In this document: piece after piece, positions 1-7,550 of the stretch
Layout of the letters: the number at the start of each line of letters is the position of its first letter
Numbering within the stretch: position 1 is the stretch's first letter
Assembly (NCBI GenBank): GCA_964621755.1
Contig: CAZUPI010000046.1
Span: 1 to 20,145 of the forward strand
Length of the DNA stretch: 20,145 bases
Direction of reading: 5' to 3'
From: UMGS1696 sp964621755
Lineage (GTDB): Bacteria > Bacillota > Clostridia > Oscillospirales > CAG-272
Translations under genes and position numbers: made by a program
The notes under the pieces: model-generated
Told to the model about the DNA's origin: nothing
The model's input: the letters and a program-made list of their open reading frames with translations, nothing else
The model's database searches: none

Positions 1-11
1 TCTGGCTCATT

Positions 12-233
12 TTAAGCTATGTATTGTAAGCGTGGATTGTGGTGGTTTATATCCTCAAATGAAATTAACATCTGTGCTATTTCCTCTGCTTGAACGTCTT
101 GCTGTTCTTTTACATACTGTTCGAATTGCCGATGAATTAGGAGGTTGGAAGCGATGCTGACCACTAATATAACGGTCAGAACAATTAGCGCAAAGCGAAG
201 AACAATGCCTGTGCGGAGGCTGCATTGTTTCAA
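12..233 (-). pseudogene. Sensor histidine kinase N-terminal fragment, stopped after 73 codons
   Basis: The product starts with a short basic stretch and one strong membrane segment (about residues 9-30, rich in L, I and V), then a polar helix (about 35-55, EQYVKEQQDVQAEEIAQ). This is how the extracytoplasmic-sensor kinases paired with VanR-like regulators begin. The start is TTG at 231-233, overlapping the regulator's TGA stop (230-232) as TTGA, so the two are translationally coupled. An in-frame TGA just upstream rules out an earlier start. The reading frame ends at TAA (12-14), far short of the 400-500 residues of such kinases, with no HAMP, HisKA or ATPase domain. The last 18 or so residues (from MLISFEDIN) do not look like this family to me. 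The gene is therefore probably truncated or joined to foreign sequence, but the window ends 11 bases later and the rest cannot be seen. Confidence 0.6.
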
Positions 234-928
234 ATTTCATCACCTCCGAATTTATAGCCGAGTCCGTGGACTGTTTTGACATAAACCGGATTTTTCGGAT
301 CACTTTCCACTTTTTTACGCAGATTTTTAATATGAGTATCAATTACACGGTCATAGCTATCGAAATCCGGTCCGAACACCAAATTGATGAGTTCTTCCCT
401 AGTATAAACCTTTTTTGGATGCTTGACCAGTGCAGATAAAATTTTCCATTCACTGGGGGTCAAACTAAGAAGCTGTCCCTGCTTATGAACCTCGCTGTGT
501 TCAAAATCAATGCTAAAATCATTCCCATTCCAGCTGAGTTTTTGCGCGAGAGGCTTCAAATCAGTTCCTGTACGGCGAAAGATTACCTCCATACGGGCAT
601 ACAACTGTTTTAAGCTGAACGGTTTAGTGACATAATCATCCGCACCAATATGAAGACCATTCAGAATATCATCCTCTTGTGTTTTTGCTGTCAGCATAAT
701 AATCGGTACTCTTGACTTTTTCCGCAGAATCGTACAGATTTCCTCTCCGGACATATCCGGCAACATTAAATCTAAAATGACAAAGGTGATTGCTTCTTTT
801 TCGAATATAGCAAGAGCCTCTTTTCCATTTTCAGCCGAAAAAGTTTTACATCCCTGTTTCTGTAAATAGGAGGATACTGCCTCTCGAATCATCATTTCAT
901 CTTCAATTATCAAAACTGTCTGAATCAC
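230..928 (-). CDS. OmpR/VanR-family response regulator
   Basis: A 232-aa two-component transcription factor. The receiver domain (1-120) has the acidic pair E9-D10, phospho-acceptor D53 (ILDLMLPDMSG), T80 and K102 (TKPF). The C-terminal winged-helix domain (about 131-230) has the OmpR-type ending RVIDTHIKNLRKKVE followed by VHGLGYKF. The start is GTG (926-928), because an in-frame TGA lies two codons upstream; GGAG lies 9 nt before it. It follows copA by 168 bp on the same strand and overlaps the kinase gene. Placement next to CopA, DUF2318 and HMA-TauE genes suggests it answers to copper or envelope metal stress, and the two direct-repeat boxes at 4279-4299 and 6290-6310 are its likely targets (inference). 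With the kinase apparently broken, its phosphorylation source is unclear. Family assignment is firm; the signal is not known. Confidence 0.93.
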   Translation of the reverse strand: MIQTVLIIEDEMMIREAVSSYLQKQGCKTFSAENGKEALAIFEKEAITFVILDLMLPDMSGEEICTILRKKSRVPIIMLTAKTQEDDILNGLHIGADDYVTKPFSLKQLYARMEVIFRRTGTDLKPLAQKLSWNGNDFSIDFEHSEVHKQGQLLSLTPSEWKILSALVKHPKKVYTREELINLVFGPDFDSYDRVIDTHIKNLRKKVESDPKNPVYVKTVHGLGYKFGGDEI

Positions 929-951
929 ATTTCACCACTCCATAAAGATAT

Positions 952-983
952 GCCATCAGCAACACAAACGTACTGCTGATGGC
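952..983 (-). other. Perfect 10-bp stem-loop before the response regulator gene
   Basis: GCCATCAGCA (952-961) is the exact reverse complement of TGCTGATGGC (974-983), with a 12-nt loop. On the minus strand it lies 24 nt upstream of the GTG start, between copA and the regulator. No U-run follows it on the minus strand, so it is not a classical terminator. It could be an RNA-stability or processing element between the two genes, or a palindromic protein site. Confidence 0.5.
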
Positions 984-1005
984 TTTATGATAGCGTAAAT
1001 TCGAT

Positions 1006-1036
1006 GGGAAAAGCTTTTTGAAAAAGTTCCTCCCCC
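1006..1036 (-). terminator. Imperfect inverted repeat after copA, putative terminator
   Basis: Read on the minus strand, GGGGGAGGAACTTTTT is followed by CAAAAAGCTTTTCCC. The arms pair with three mismatches, and the tip is CTTTTT/AAAAAG. It lies about 60 bp beyond the copA stop. The same CTCCCC...AAAAAG design occurs as a perfect palindrome at 19046-19079, so this looks like a degenerate copy of the same terminator type. Confidence 0.4.
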
Positions 1037-1096
1037 AAACCTCGCTTTCAAAACTTTTCAATAAACAAACTGTTTTTTTACAATCCACTTATATCA

Positions 1097-3631
1097 TTAT
1101 ACCACTTCCAGCACAGTATAATCCTGCGCTTCAACAGCTTTCTTTAACACATCGTTAGGCACATCCTTTGTCAGTGTAACTACCGCTGTTTTTCTTTCGT
1201 GGCTGACAACCGCTTTCTCTACACCATCAATGTTTTCCAGCGCCTTCTGTACCCGCGCTTCACAATGACTGCAAGACATACCTTCTACTTTCAAAGTTCT
1301 CTCCATACTAGATAACCCACTTTCTTCTTTCCATTCTTTTTGTTTTCTCTTAATTTTTTTATCTCTGTGTGCGTCGTGCATGTTGAACAAATTTAAACGA
1401 AGCGCGTTTGTCACAACACAGAAGCTGGACAGACTCATCGCGGCAGCGGCAAACATCGGATTCAACTGCCAGCCAAGCACCGAAATAAAGATACCGGCCG
1501 CAAGCGGAATCCCGATTACATTATAGAAGAACGCCCAGAACAGGTTCTCATGAATGTTTCTAAGGGTAGCGCGACTCAACCGAATGGCAGCCGGCACATC
1601 GCTCAAACGGCTCTTCATCAGAACGACATCTGCTGCGTCAATCGCTACATCTGTACCTGCACCAATCGCAATACCAATATCTGCTCTTGTAAGTGCCGGA
1701 GCATCGTTGATGCCATCGCCGACCATGGCAACCTTCCCCTTCTTTTTCAGTTCCCGAATGACACTTTCCTTTCCATCAGGCAGAACGCCGGCAATCACTT
1801 CATCCACACCTGCCTGTTTACCAATAGCTTTTGCTGTCCGTTCATTATCACCAGTGAGCATAACTACATGAATGCCCATGTTTTGCAGTTCCTTTACTGC
1901 CTGCGGACTGTCAGATTTGATGATATCTGCAACTGCAATGATGCCGGCTATCTTACCATCTATGGCAAAGAATAGAGGGGTTTTGCCTTCTTCTGCCAGC
2001 ATATTGGAACGTTCCAACAATTCTTTCGGAATTCCAAAGGCATCGCCCATATACTTTCCACTGCCGCCAACCAGTTTCTTGCCATTCCACTGTGCAGCCA
2101 GACCGTTGCCTGGGAGCGCTTGAAAGTCACTGACCTCACTCGCAGATATTTTATCTTTTTCTGCTTTAGCTACGATTGCTCTTGCCAGGGGATGCTCACT
2201 TTTCTTTTCCAGCGCATATGCCAGTGTTAACAGCTCTTCTTTGCTGATAGTTTCCGCTGGTATGATATCTGTCACGTTCGGCTCTCCTGCGGTGATGGTT
2301 CCGGTCTTATCCAAAGCGATAATTCCCATCTTACCGACTTCTTCCAAGGAAACGGCGGTCTTGAATAAGATACCATTTTTTGCACCCATACCGTTACCAA
2401 CCATAATAGCAACCGGGGTAGCAAGCCCCAGTGCGCATGGGCAGCTGATTACCAGAACAGAAATTGCCCTTGCAAGAGCGAATCCAACGGTTTGACCTAC
2501 CAGCATCCATCCTGCAAAGGTGATCACGGCTATGAGAATGACTGCCGGAACAAAAACACCGGAAACCTTGTCGGCAACCTTGGCAATAGGCGCCTTGGTT
2601 GCTGCTGCATCGCTGACCATCTGGATAATCTGTGAAAGTGTCGTATCTTCGCCAACTCTGGTTGCCTCGCATTTGATAAACCCAGACTGGTTGATGGTTG
2701 CGGCCGAAACTTGCTCGCCAACAGTCTTGTCAACCGGAATACTCTCTCCGGTCAGTGCGGATTCATTGATTGCGCTGCTTCCTTCAATTACAACACCGTC
2801 TACAGGGATATTCTCACCGGGGCGTACGACGAAGATGTCTCCTTTTTTGACTTGTTCAATCGGAACAGTTTTTTCCTCACCGTTTTCCAAAATCACCGCA
2901 ATTTTGGGAGCCAACTTCATCAGGCCCTTCAGGGCGTCTGTGGTCTCTCCCTTGGAACGAGCTTCCAGCATTTTACCCACCGTAATCAGGGTAAGAATCA
3001 TCGCGGCGGATTCAAAGTAAAACTCGTGCATATATCCGACCACTGCATCCATATTTCCTTTCAACTGTGCATCGGTCATAGCGAACAGTGCCCATGTGCT
3101 GTAAACATACGCCGCACTTGCGCCCAATGCTACCAAAGCATCCATGTTTGGGGAGCGATGGAATAAGCTTTTAAAACCGCTGATAAAGAATTTCTGATTA
3201 ATGACCATAATGATTGTGGTCAAAAGCAATTGAACAAGACCCATCATCACATGATTATCTGCCATGAAGCCAGGCAAAGGCCATCCCCACATCATATGCC
3301 CCATGGAAAGATACATCAATACTATCAGAAAACCTACAGAAGAAATCAGACGCTTTTTCAGAAGCGGCGTTTCGTGGTCCTTCAGTAACTCTTCGTCCTC
3401 AGCTGCTGTGCCGGAGGAGACCGCTTTCTTTCCACCTTTTGTAGAGGCACCATATCCCGCATCCTGCACTGCTTTGATGATTTCTGCATCAGAAGCAGTC
3501 CCTTCTACCCCCATGGAATTGGTGAGCAGGCTCACAGAACAGGATGTTACCCCATTTACCTTATTTACTGCTTTCTCCACACGGGAAGCACAGGCGGCAC
3601 AAGTCATTCCCGTAACGACGTATTGTTTCAT
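1097..3631 (-). CDS. copA: Copper-translocating P1B-type ATPase CopA with N- and C-terminal HMA domains
   Basis: An 844-aa Cu(I)-exporting ATPase in the cytoplasmic membrane. Visible in order: N-terminal HMA domain with GMTCAAC (Cys 11 and 14), membrane helices including a Met-rich stretch near 110-130, actuator loop TGES (294-297), the Cu(I) transport motif CPC (397-399), phosphorylation motif DKTGT (Asp441), nucleotide-binding HP (480-481), GDGIND (638-643), then the YN and MSxSS motifs of helices 7 and 8 typical of Cu(I) pumps. A second HMA domain with GMSCSHC (Cys 787 and 790) closes the protein, like a CopZ chaperone fused on. I place the start at the ATG in 3629-3631 (MKQYVVTGMTC), preceded by GGGGGA; the frame stays open 19 codons further upstream, but those codons have no family similarity. 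It lies 31 bp after the DUF2318 gene, so it is in the same transcript, probably driven from the box at 4279-4299. Confidence 0.96.
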   Translation of the reverse strand: MKQYVVTGMTCAACASRVEKAVNKVNGVTSCSVSLLTNSMGVEGTASDAEIIKAVQDAGYGASTKGGKKAVSSGTAAEDEELLKDHETPLLKKRLISSVGFLIVLMYLSMGHMMWGWPLPGFMADNHVMMGLVQLLLTTIIMVINQKFFISGFKSLFHRSPNMDALVALGASAAYVYSTWALFAMTDAQLKGNMDAVVGYMHEFYFESAAMILTLITVGKMLEARSKGETTDALKGLMKLAPKIAVILENGEEKTVPIEQVKKGDIFVVRPGENIPVDGVVIEGSSAINESALTGESIPVDKTVGEQVSAATINQSGFIKCEATRVGEDTTLSQIIQMVSDAAATKAPIAKVADKVSGVFVPAVILIAVITFAGWMLVGQTVGFALARAISVLVISCPCALGLATPVAIMVGNGMGAKNGILFKTAVSLEEVGKMGIIALDKTGTITAGEPNVTDIIPAETISKEELLTLAYALEKKSEHPLARAIVAKAEKDKISASEVSDFQALPGNGLAAQWNGKKLVGGSGKYMGDAFGIPKELLERSNMLAEEGKTPLFFAIDGKIAGIIAVADIIKSDSPQAVKELQNMGIHVVMLTGDNERTAKAIGKQAGVDEVIAGVLPDGKESVIRELKKKGKVAMVGDGINDAPALTRADIGIAIGAGTDVAIDAADVVLMKSRLSDVPAAIRLSRATLRNIHENLFWAFFYNVIGIPLAAGIFISVLGWQLNPMFAAAAMSLSSFCVVTNALRLNLFNMHDAHRDKKIKRKQKEWKEESGLSSMERTLKVEGMSCSHCEARVQKALENIDGVEKAVVSHERKTAVVTLTKDVPNDVLKKAVEAQDYTVLEVV

Positions 3632-3662
3632 AAAATCCCCCTTTCCGAGATTCTGTACTTTT

Positions 3663-4235
3663 TTAATAATTCGTCTTCCAATTTGCAAAGATTTTTTTCG
3701 AAGCGGTTAGAAAATCGTAAGAGATGGAAATTGTGTCATCGGTGTCAGTCCTATTCGCCGCAAAAATCGGCCATGGATTGCAACCCCCGGATTCAATGCC
3801 CACCTGGTCCATAGAAAAGCGATTGCCGCAGTTTTGGCAAACCAAGTAATTGCCGGACTGCTTGTAATATCCCTTGCCGGAAGCATAGCAAATCTGGCAA
3901 GTATTAAACGCAGTTCTGATCTCACCGTTGCTATCTCTGACAGCGATTATCTCCATTTGTGTCCCGTCCACTTCCACGGTATAGAAAGAAGCATCTGTGG
4001 TAATATCCGCTGTCGGGATATTTAGAAATTCACCGCTTGCAACCACGGTTGCTCCCTCGTTTGTCTGTTCACTGTTCTCGACCGTCGGATTTGTTGTATC
4101 CGACTTTGCTGATTTTCCATTAACAAGAATGACAACTGACAGACAAATAACTACAGCGGTTATGGCTACTAGTATCAGATTGTTATTTTTCTTTGATGCT
4201 GCTTTAGGAGTTGGCTTTTTATTTGTACTTGCCAT
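3663..4235 (-). CDS. DUF2318 membrane-anchored cysteine protein
   Basis: A 190-aa protein with a Lys-rich N-terminus, one membrane helix (about 19-39), a Ser/Thr/Glu-rich linker, and a C-terminal domain that should lie outside the membrane. The domain carries CxxC (113, 116), CxxC (133, 136) and GGCNPWP (Cys152). That pattern, ending NCGxRF...GIxxGGCNP, is the DUF2318 signature. These proteins are annotated as predicted Fe-S or metal-binding membrane proteins and commonly sit with HMA/TauE and copper ATPase genes; the biochemical role is not established. I chose the ATG at 4233-4235 because GGAGGA lies 7 nt before it; an ATG five codons upstream overlaps that ribosome binding site. First gene after the promoter and box at 4260-4299, followed 31 bp later by copA. 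Confidence 0.85.
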   Translation of the reverse strand: MASTNKKPTPKAASKKNNNLILVAITAVVICLSVVILVNGKSAKSDTTNPTVENSEQTNEGATVVASGEFLNIPTADITTDASFYTVEVDGTQMEIIAVRDSNGEIRTAFNTCQICYASGKGYYKQSGNYLVCQNCGNRFSMDQVGIESGGCNPWPIFAANRTDTDDTISISYDFLTASKKIFANWKTNY

Positions 4236-4259
4236 ATTGGATTCCTCCATCCTTTTTTT

Positions 4260-4299
4260 CTTATATGTTAATAAAGAAATTTGTGGTTTTTATGTGGAT
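4260..4299 (-). promoter_or_regulatory. Promoter with 11-bp-spaced direct-repeat box upstream of DUF2318-copA
   Basis: On the plus strand TGTGG occurs at 4282-4286 and again at 4293-4297, an exact 11-bp repeat (CCACA twice on the transcribed strand). The surrounding block 4279-4299 matches 6290-6310 at 20 of 21 positions. A -10-like TATAAG (4260-4265) lies 13 bp downstream on the minus strand and there is no good -35, as expected of an activator-dependent OmpR/PhoB-type promoter. It lies about 45 bp from the DUF2318 start. The likely binder is the response regulator at 230-928 (inference). Confidence 0.6.
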
Positions 4300-4361
4300 G
4301 AGAAATACTTCACTTTCATTTTCCTATCGGTGATGAATTCAAAAAACAATTCCCCATTGAT

Positions 4362-5126
4362 TTAATAGCAACAGCTCATGTCGAATCTGAGGTAGACATC
4401 TTCCGGATAGATAAGCGGCTCATACTCTGCCACCTCTGCACGAATGGCTGTTTCATCTATGTTTTCAAAATCATCTACGACTTTTAGATATACAAAAGCC
4501 TGATAATCATTGGCAGCGGCATCAAAATCCTTCGTTGGATAAAGAAAAAGACGATTTGCCCCACTTTCAAGAGGTAATATCATATAATAATAGGGAGCAT
4601 AAAGATCGGTTCCCGCACCTGTGTCTTCCAGATCAACATCAATATCCCATGCTGTATATATGCCTTCTTGTACTACGATGACGGCTGGTTCAAAGCCCTG
4701 CTCTGTCAATCGAATGCTGACCTCCTGAATCTGGTTGCCTTGCTCATCTACGGTCATAGAAGCAACAGCAATTTCATCTGTCGAAATCGCATAACCGGCC
4801 GGGATAGGCTCCGTCACCTCATCTTCTAACGCTGTCGCTTCATCCGTTGTTTCTGGTACTTCTTCTGTTCCATCGATCACATAAATATTGCCGTAAATCA
4901 TCCCCATCCAGCAGCTATATCGAATCGTACCGGTTTCTTCGGGAGTAAACTCAATAATGTTTTCCCCTGTTTGGAAGGCATATTCCAAGTCCAAATCCTG
5001 AATCAACATTTTATAATTGCATCCGTTGACGCTGCCTTCAGGCGCGTTGATGACCCATTTCACAGGAACGCCTGCTTGCACGGTAATATTCGGATAACGG
5101 CCAGATTCCAGCGTACTGTAAACTAT
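4362..5126 (-). pseudogene. Cupredoxin-like C-terminal part of the HMA-TauE/SafE protein, out of frame with its 5' half
   Basis: The frame opens without a proper start (IVYSTLESGRYPNITVQAG...) and reads a cupredoxin-like domain with candidate copper ligands in VNGCNY and YSCWMGM. An acidic linker and a second beta-rich domain follow, ending SCCY. Just upstream, in another frame, the codons for AAIEVVEGVQ (to 5126) run into TAG at 5123-5125. Re-reading one A gives EGVQIVYSTLESGRYP, which is how the homologous fused proteins read, so one base appears lost near 5124-5127. Start codons further in (GTG near 5081, after NIT) lack a ribosome binding site. I read this as the 3' part of one broken gene beginning at 6251; a MAG sequencing error could give the same picture. 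The domain should sit outside the membrane and bind copper. Confidence 0.75.
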
Positions 5127-5270
5127 TGAACGCCCTCCACAACCTCAATTGCTGCATTGTTGTCAGCCTCTTCACTTTCAAATATGCTACCCTCATAATG
5201 CCAGAATACAACCGAACCAACCACCAGAACGACAGCGGCGAACTTCAGCAGATTTTGCACTGTCTCTTTT

Positions 5271-6251
5271 TCAACCGGCAGACTGAACCGTCATAATTTG
5301 GTCGGTAAATTTTTTCCCGAGTGCTGATACAATAGACCCCAGTCCCAGCATCAGCGGAACGGTTCCCAAGCTGAACAGAAGCATTGACAATGCGCCGGCA
5401 AATGGATTTCCGGTTGCCAGTGCTATAATCCACATGGATTGCAGCGGACCGCATGGCATAAATCCGTTTAAGATTCCAACATAAAGGGGACGTTTACTTT
5501 TGGCTTTTTCCACGCTGAGTCTGTGCGCAAGAAAACGCGGCATTCTGATAATAAACTTTCGCAGCACCGGGAACAAGCCCATCATATTAATCCCCATTAT
5601 GACCATGAGTACGCCGGCAATCATTTTCAGGAGACCCTGCAAAAAGACTCCCACTCCAACTTCTGCGCCGCCGATTAACATACCAATCAAGCCCAGTACA
5701 AAGCCTATCGCTGTATAGGGTATAATACGTCCAAGGTTATAGAGAAGCGCGGGACGATATGTTGTCATTTTTCCGACATTGTCGACATTCTGATTAGCCT
5801 GTGGAATGCACTGAGAAAGGTTGATGCCGCCGCACATGGCAATGCAATGGACAGAGGTAATCAGACCGATAATAAACAGCATTCCATATCCCATCTGGGT
5901 ATCTGCAAGCTGACTTGGAACAAGCAGGTTCAAAATTCCCGTTGATTGCAGCATAACATACAGGGCAATGATAATAGCCAGCATACATACGATACGTATC
6001 ATGTCTGGCATCTGTTTTGGCGGATTTTCCAGCACCTCATAATCCAAATCTTCAATGACCGCTGTAATATCCTGAAGAGAAATTTTTTCTTCATCATAGA
6101 CAATATCCGCCGTGCCATTGTTATAGCTTACATTCGCGCGAATCACACCATCTGTCTGACTCAATGCCTTTTCAATTTTATTCTGACAATTTACACAGGT
6201 CATGCCGCCGATGTAAAGCAATATATTTCTGTTCGATGTCTCCAATCCCAC
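5271..6251 (-). CDS. HMA domain plus TauE/SafE-like (DsbD_2) membrane protein, 5' part of a disrupted gene
   Basis: A 326-aa frame. Residues 8-75 are a heavy-metal-associated domain with GMTCVNC (Cys 19 and 22). About six membrane helices follow, with the paired motifs HCIAMCGG (135-142) and GFMPCGPLQ (263-271) that define the TauE/SafE-like DsbD_2 family linked to copper tolerance. The start is GTG at 6249-6251, or TTG two codons later, which is better spaced from AGAAGG. The normal family ending is lost: after FTDQIMTV the frame gives QSAG and stops. In a third frame a further segment follows from 5281: LPVEKE, a membrane helix (FAAVVLVVGSVVF), then an acidic linker leading into the cupredoxin at 5126. 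The stretch between the DQIMTV helix and that segment is shorter than I expect for the family, so a non-triplet deletion near 5281-5288 is likely. The probable role is copper delivery or efflux across the membrane. First gene of the cluster, behind the box at 6290-6310. Confidence 0.8.
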   Translation of the reverse strand: MGLETSNRNILLYIGGMTCVNCQNKIEKALSQTDGVIRANVSYNNGTADIVYDEEKISLQDITAVIEDLDYEVLENPPKQMPDMIRIVCMLAIIIALYVMLQSTGILNLLVPSQLADTQMGYGMLFIIGLITSVHCIAMCGGINLSQCIPQANQNVDNVGKMTTYRPALLYNLGRIIPYTAIGFVLGLIGMLIGGAEVGVGVFLQGLLKMIAGVLMVIMGINMMGLFPVLRKFIIRMPRFLAHRLSVEKAKSKRPLYVGILNGFMPCGPLQSMWIIALATGNPFAGALSMLLFSLGTVPLMLGLGSIVSALGKKFTDQIMTVQSAG

Positions 6252-6289
6252 TGCCTTCTTTGCTTGTTATAGTTTAGGATAACAGAAAG

Positions 6290-6310
6290 ATTTGTGATTT
6301 TTATGTGGAT
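6290..6310 (-). promoter_or_regulatory. Second copy of the 11-bp-spaced TGTGR direct-repeat box
   Basis: TGTGA (6293-6297) and TGTGG (6304-6308) are 11 bp apart. The block differs from 4279-4299 at a single position. It lies about 40-60 bp upstream of the HMA-TauE start, with TATAAC-like sequence in between on the minus strand. The same spacing and orientation at the head of both copper units points to one shared regulator. Confidence 0.6.
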
Positions 6311-6398
6311 TGGCAAAAGAACATACAACGAACAATAGCGCTCATGTAACCTGAGTTTAGTGATTGGTCGAAGAATGAGTGACTAAACTTTTCTAACT

Positions 6399-7319
6399 TT
6401 ATATTTCCGAATACATTGGAATTGAGGAGGCGCCGCCTTTTTTCGTTGTGCAAAGTGCGGCCGCTTTTGCCGCACGGACTGCCGCTCTATGTACCAGTTC
6501 TGCAGTATCAAAGGAAGTTTTTATGTATTCATGCAGCAGCGTCCCCCAGAAAACGTCGCCTGCTCCCGTAGTGTCTATTGTGTTGACCTTATATGCCTCC
6601 ACATATCTTGCCTCGCGTTCTGACGCATAGTATGCCCCTTTTGAGCCCATCGTTATCGCAACAAACTTTATACCCTGCTTTAATAAAGCTTCCACACATT
6701 TTTCGGGTTGGGAACAGCCGGTCAACATTTCACCCTCCTCCTCGGAAACCTTTATAAAATCTACAGAGCCAAGTACACTTTTCATAAAAGTAGGCGCGTC
6801 TTGTCCTGTCCATAAGGATTCACGGTAATTGGGGTCATAAGAGATAAGGGCACCACTGGCTTTTGCCCATTCAATTGCCTGATAAGTTGCGGTTCTCGCC
6901 GGATCCGCCGTCAGGGATAGTGAGCCAAAATGGAATATCTTCGTATTTTGGAGCATCTCACGATTCATTTCGTCCACTGTTAACCTGATATCAGCTTCAT
7001 TTTTTCGGTAAAATGCAAAATCTCTATCTCCTTTATCATCAAGTGATACAAAAGCAAGGGTAGTATTATATTCCGAATCGAATACCATTCCGCTGCAATC
7101 GACACCAAGTCCGCTGAAATATTGGTACAGATAGTGACCGAACATATCCTCTCCAACCTTGCCGATAAGTCCCACACGCGCGCCATATTTTGCAAAAACT
7201 GCCGCAACATTGGCGATAGCCCCGCCGGGATTTTGAATATATTTCCGATATCCGCGTGCGTCGGTCCCATCAGGAGAGAAATCAATCAGAATTTCGCCTA
7301 AAGTTACAACATCGTACAT
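6399..7319 (-). CDS. PfkB-family sugar kinase (fructokinase-like)
   Basis: A 306-aa ribokinase/PfkB fold cytoplasmic kinase. The N-terminal signature NPGGAIANVA (30-39) binds sugar, and the C-terminal signature DTTGAGD (249-255) forms the anion hole, with Asp255 as catalytic base. Length and signatures fit bacterial fructokinases (ATP + fructose to fructose 6-phosphate), but related kinases act on other sugars, and there is no neighbouring transporter or hydrolase to settle the substrate. The start ATG (7317-7319) has GGAGG 7 nt upstream. The gene stands alone: it has its own consensus promoter at 7406-7434 and a TTCG...CGAA imperfect palindrome between promoter and gene. Unrelated in function to the copper cluster downstream. 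Confidence 0.9.
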   Translation of the reverse strand: MYDVVTLGEILIDFSPDGTDARGYRKYIQNPGGAIANVAAVFAKYGARVGLIGKVGEDMFGHYLYQYFSGLGVDCSGMVFDSEYNTTLAFVSLDDKGDRDFAFYRKNEADIRLTVDEMNREMLQNTKIFHFGSLSLTADPARTATYQAIEWAKASGALISYDPNYRESLWTGQDAPTFMKSVLGSVDFIKVSEEEGEMLTGCSQPEKCVEALLKQGIKFVAITMGSKGAYYASEREARYVEAYKVNTIDTTGAGDVFWGTLLHEYIKTSFDTAELVHRAAVRAAKAAALCTTKKGGASSIPMYSEI

Positions 7320-7362
7320 TGTTTAACCTCCGTGTCTTTTGTTAGATGGAATTTAGTTTAAA

Positions 7363-7382
7363 TTCGAAACCAAGTATACGAA
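7363..7382. promoter_or_regulatory. Imperfect TTCG...CGAA palindrome, possible repressor operator
   Basis: TTCGAAACCAAGTATACGAA reads TTCG at one end and CGAA at the other with partial symmetry between them. It lies 23 bp downstream of the -10 element of the kinase promoter, a usual place for a sugar-responsive LacI-type operator. This is pattern evidence only; no repressor gene is in the window. Confidence 0.25.
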
Positions 7383-7405
7383 TATATTTTAGTGAAATTA
7401 TACAT

Positions 7406-7434
7406 ATTATATCAATTTATCTCCCGCTTGTCAA
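7406..7434 (-). promoter_or_regulatory. Consensus sigma-A promoter of the PfkB kinase
   Basis: On the minus strand TTGACA (7429-7434), a 17-bp spacer and TATAAT (7406-7411), an exact consensus match. It gives a leader of about 80 nt before the ATG at 7319. Confidence 0.85.
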
Positions 7435-7499
7435 TAGTATGCCAAAGAAGGCATCTTGCCGGATTGGGCAAGAGAACGATACAAAACAGCCAGAGAATA

Positions 7500-7531
7500 A
7501 GAAATAAGCCCGTCACAGTTTTGAGACTGTG
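7500..7531 (-). terminator. Weak stem-loop after the P-type ATPase gene
   Basis: CACAGT (7514-7519) pairs with ACTGTG (7526-7531) across a 6-nt loop, 20 bp after the ATPase stop. On the minus strand it is followed by ACGGGCTTATTTCTTATT, only loosely U-rich. A second hairpin, TCTTGCC/GGCAAGA at 7454-7473, lies between it and the kinase promoter. Together they probably separate the two transcription units. Confidence 0.4.
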
Positions 7532-7550
7532 ATTGGGATAAAATACCCTG

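Noticed and set aside
903..1088. A 61-codon minus-strand frame between copA and the response regulator
   Set aside because: It translates the inverted repeat at 1006-1036 and the stem-loop, overlaps the regulator start, and has no ribosome binding site.
2520..3020. A 166-codon plus-strand frame inside copA
   Set aside because: It lies wholly opposite conserved CopA motifs; Ser/Thr/Pro-rich composition is the mirror of the coding strand.
6350..6386. GTTTAGT/ACTAAAC inverted repeat after the PfkB kinase gene
   Set aside because: The stem is only 7 bp and AT-rich with a 20-nt loop, and no U-run follows it on the kinase strand; too weak to call a terminator.
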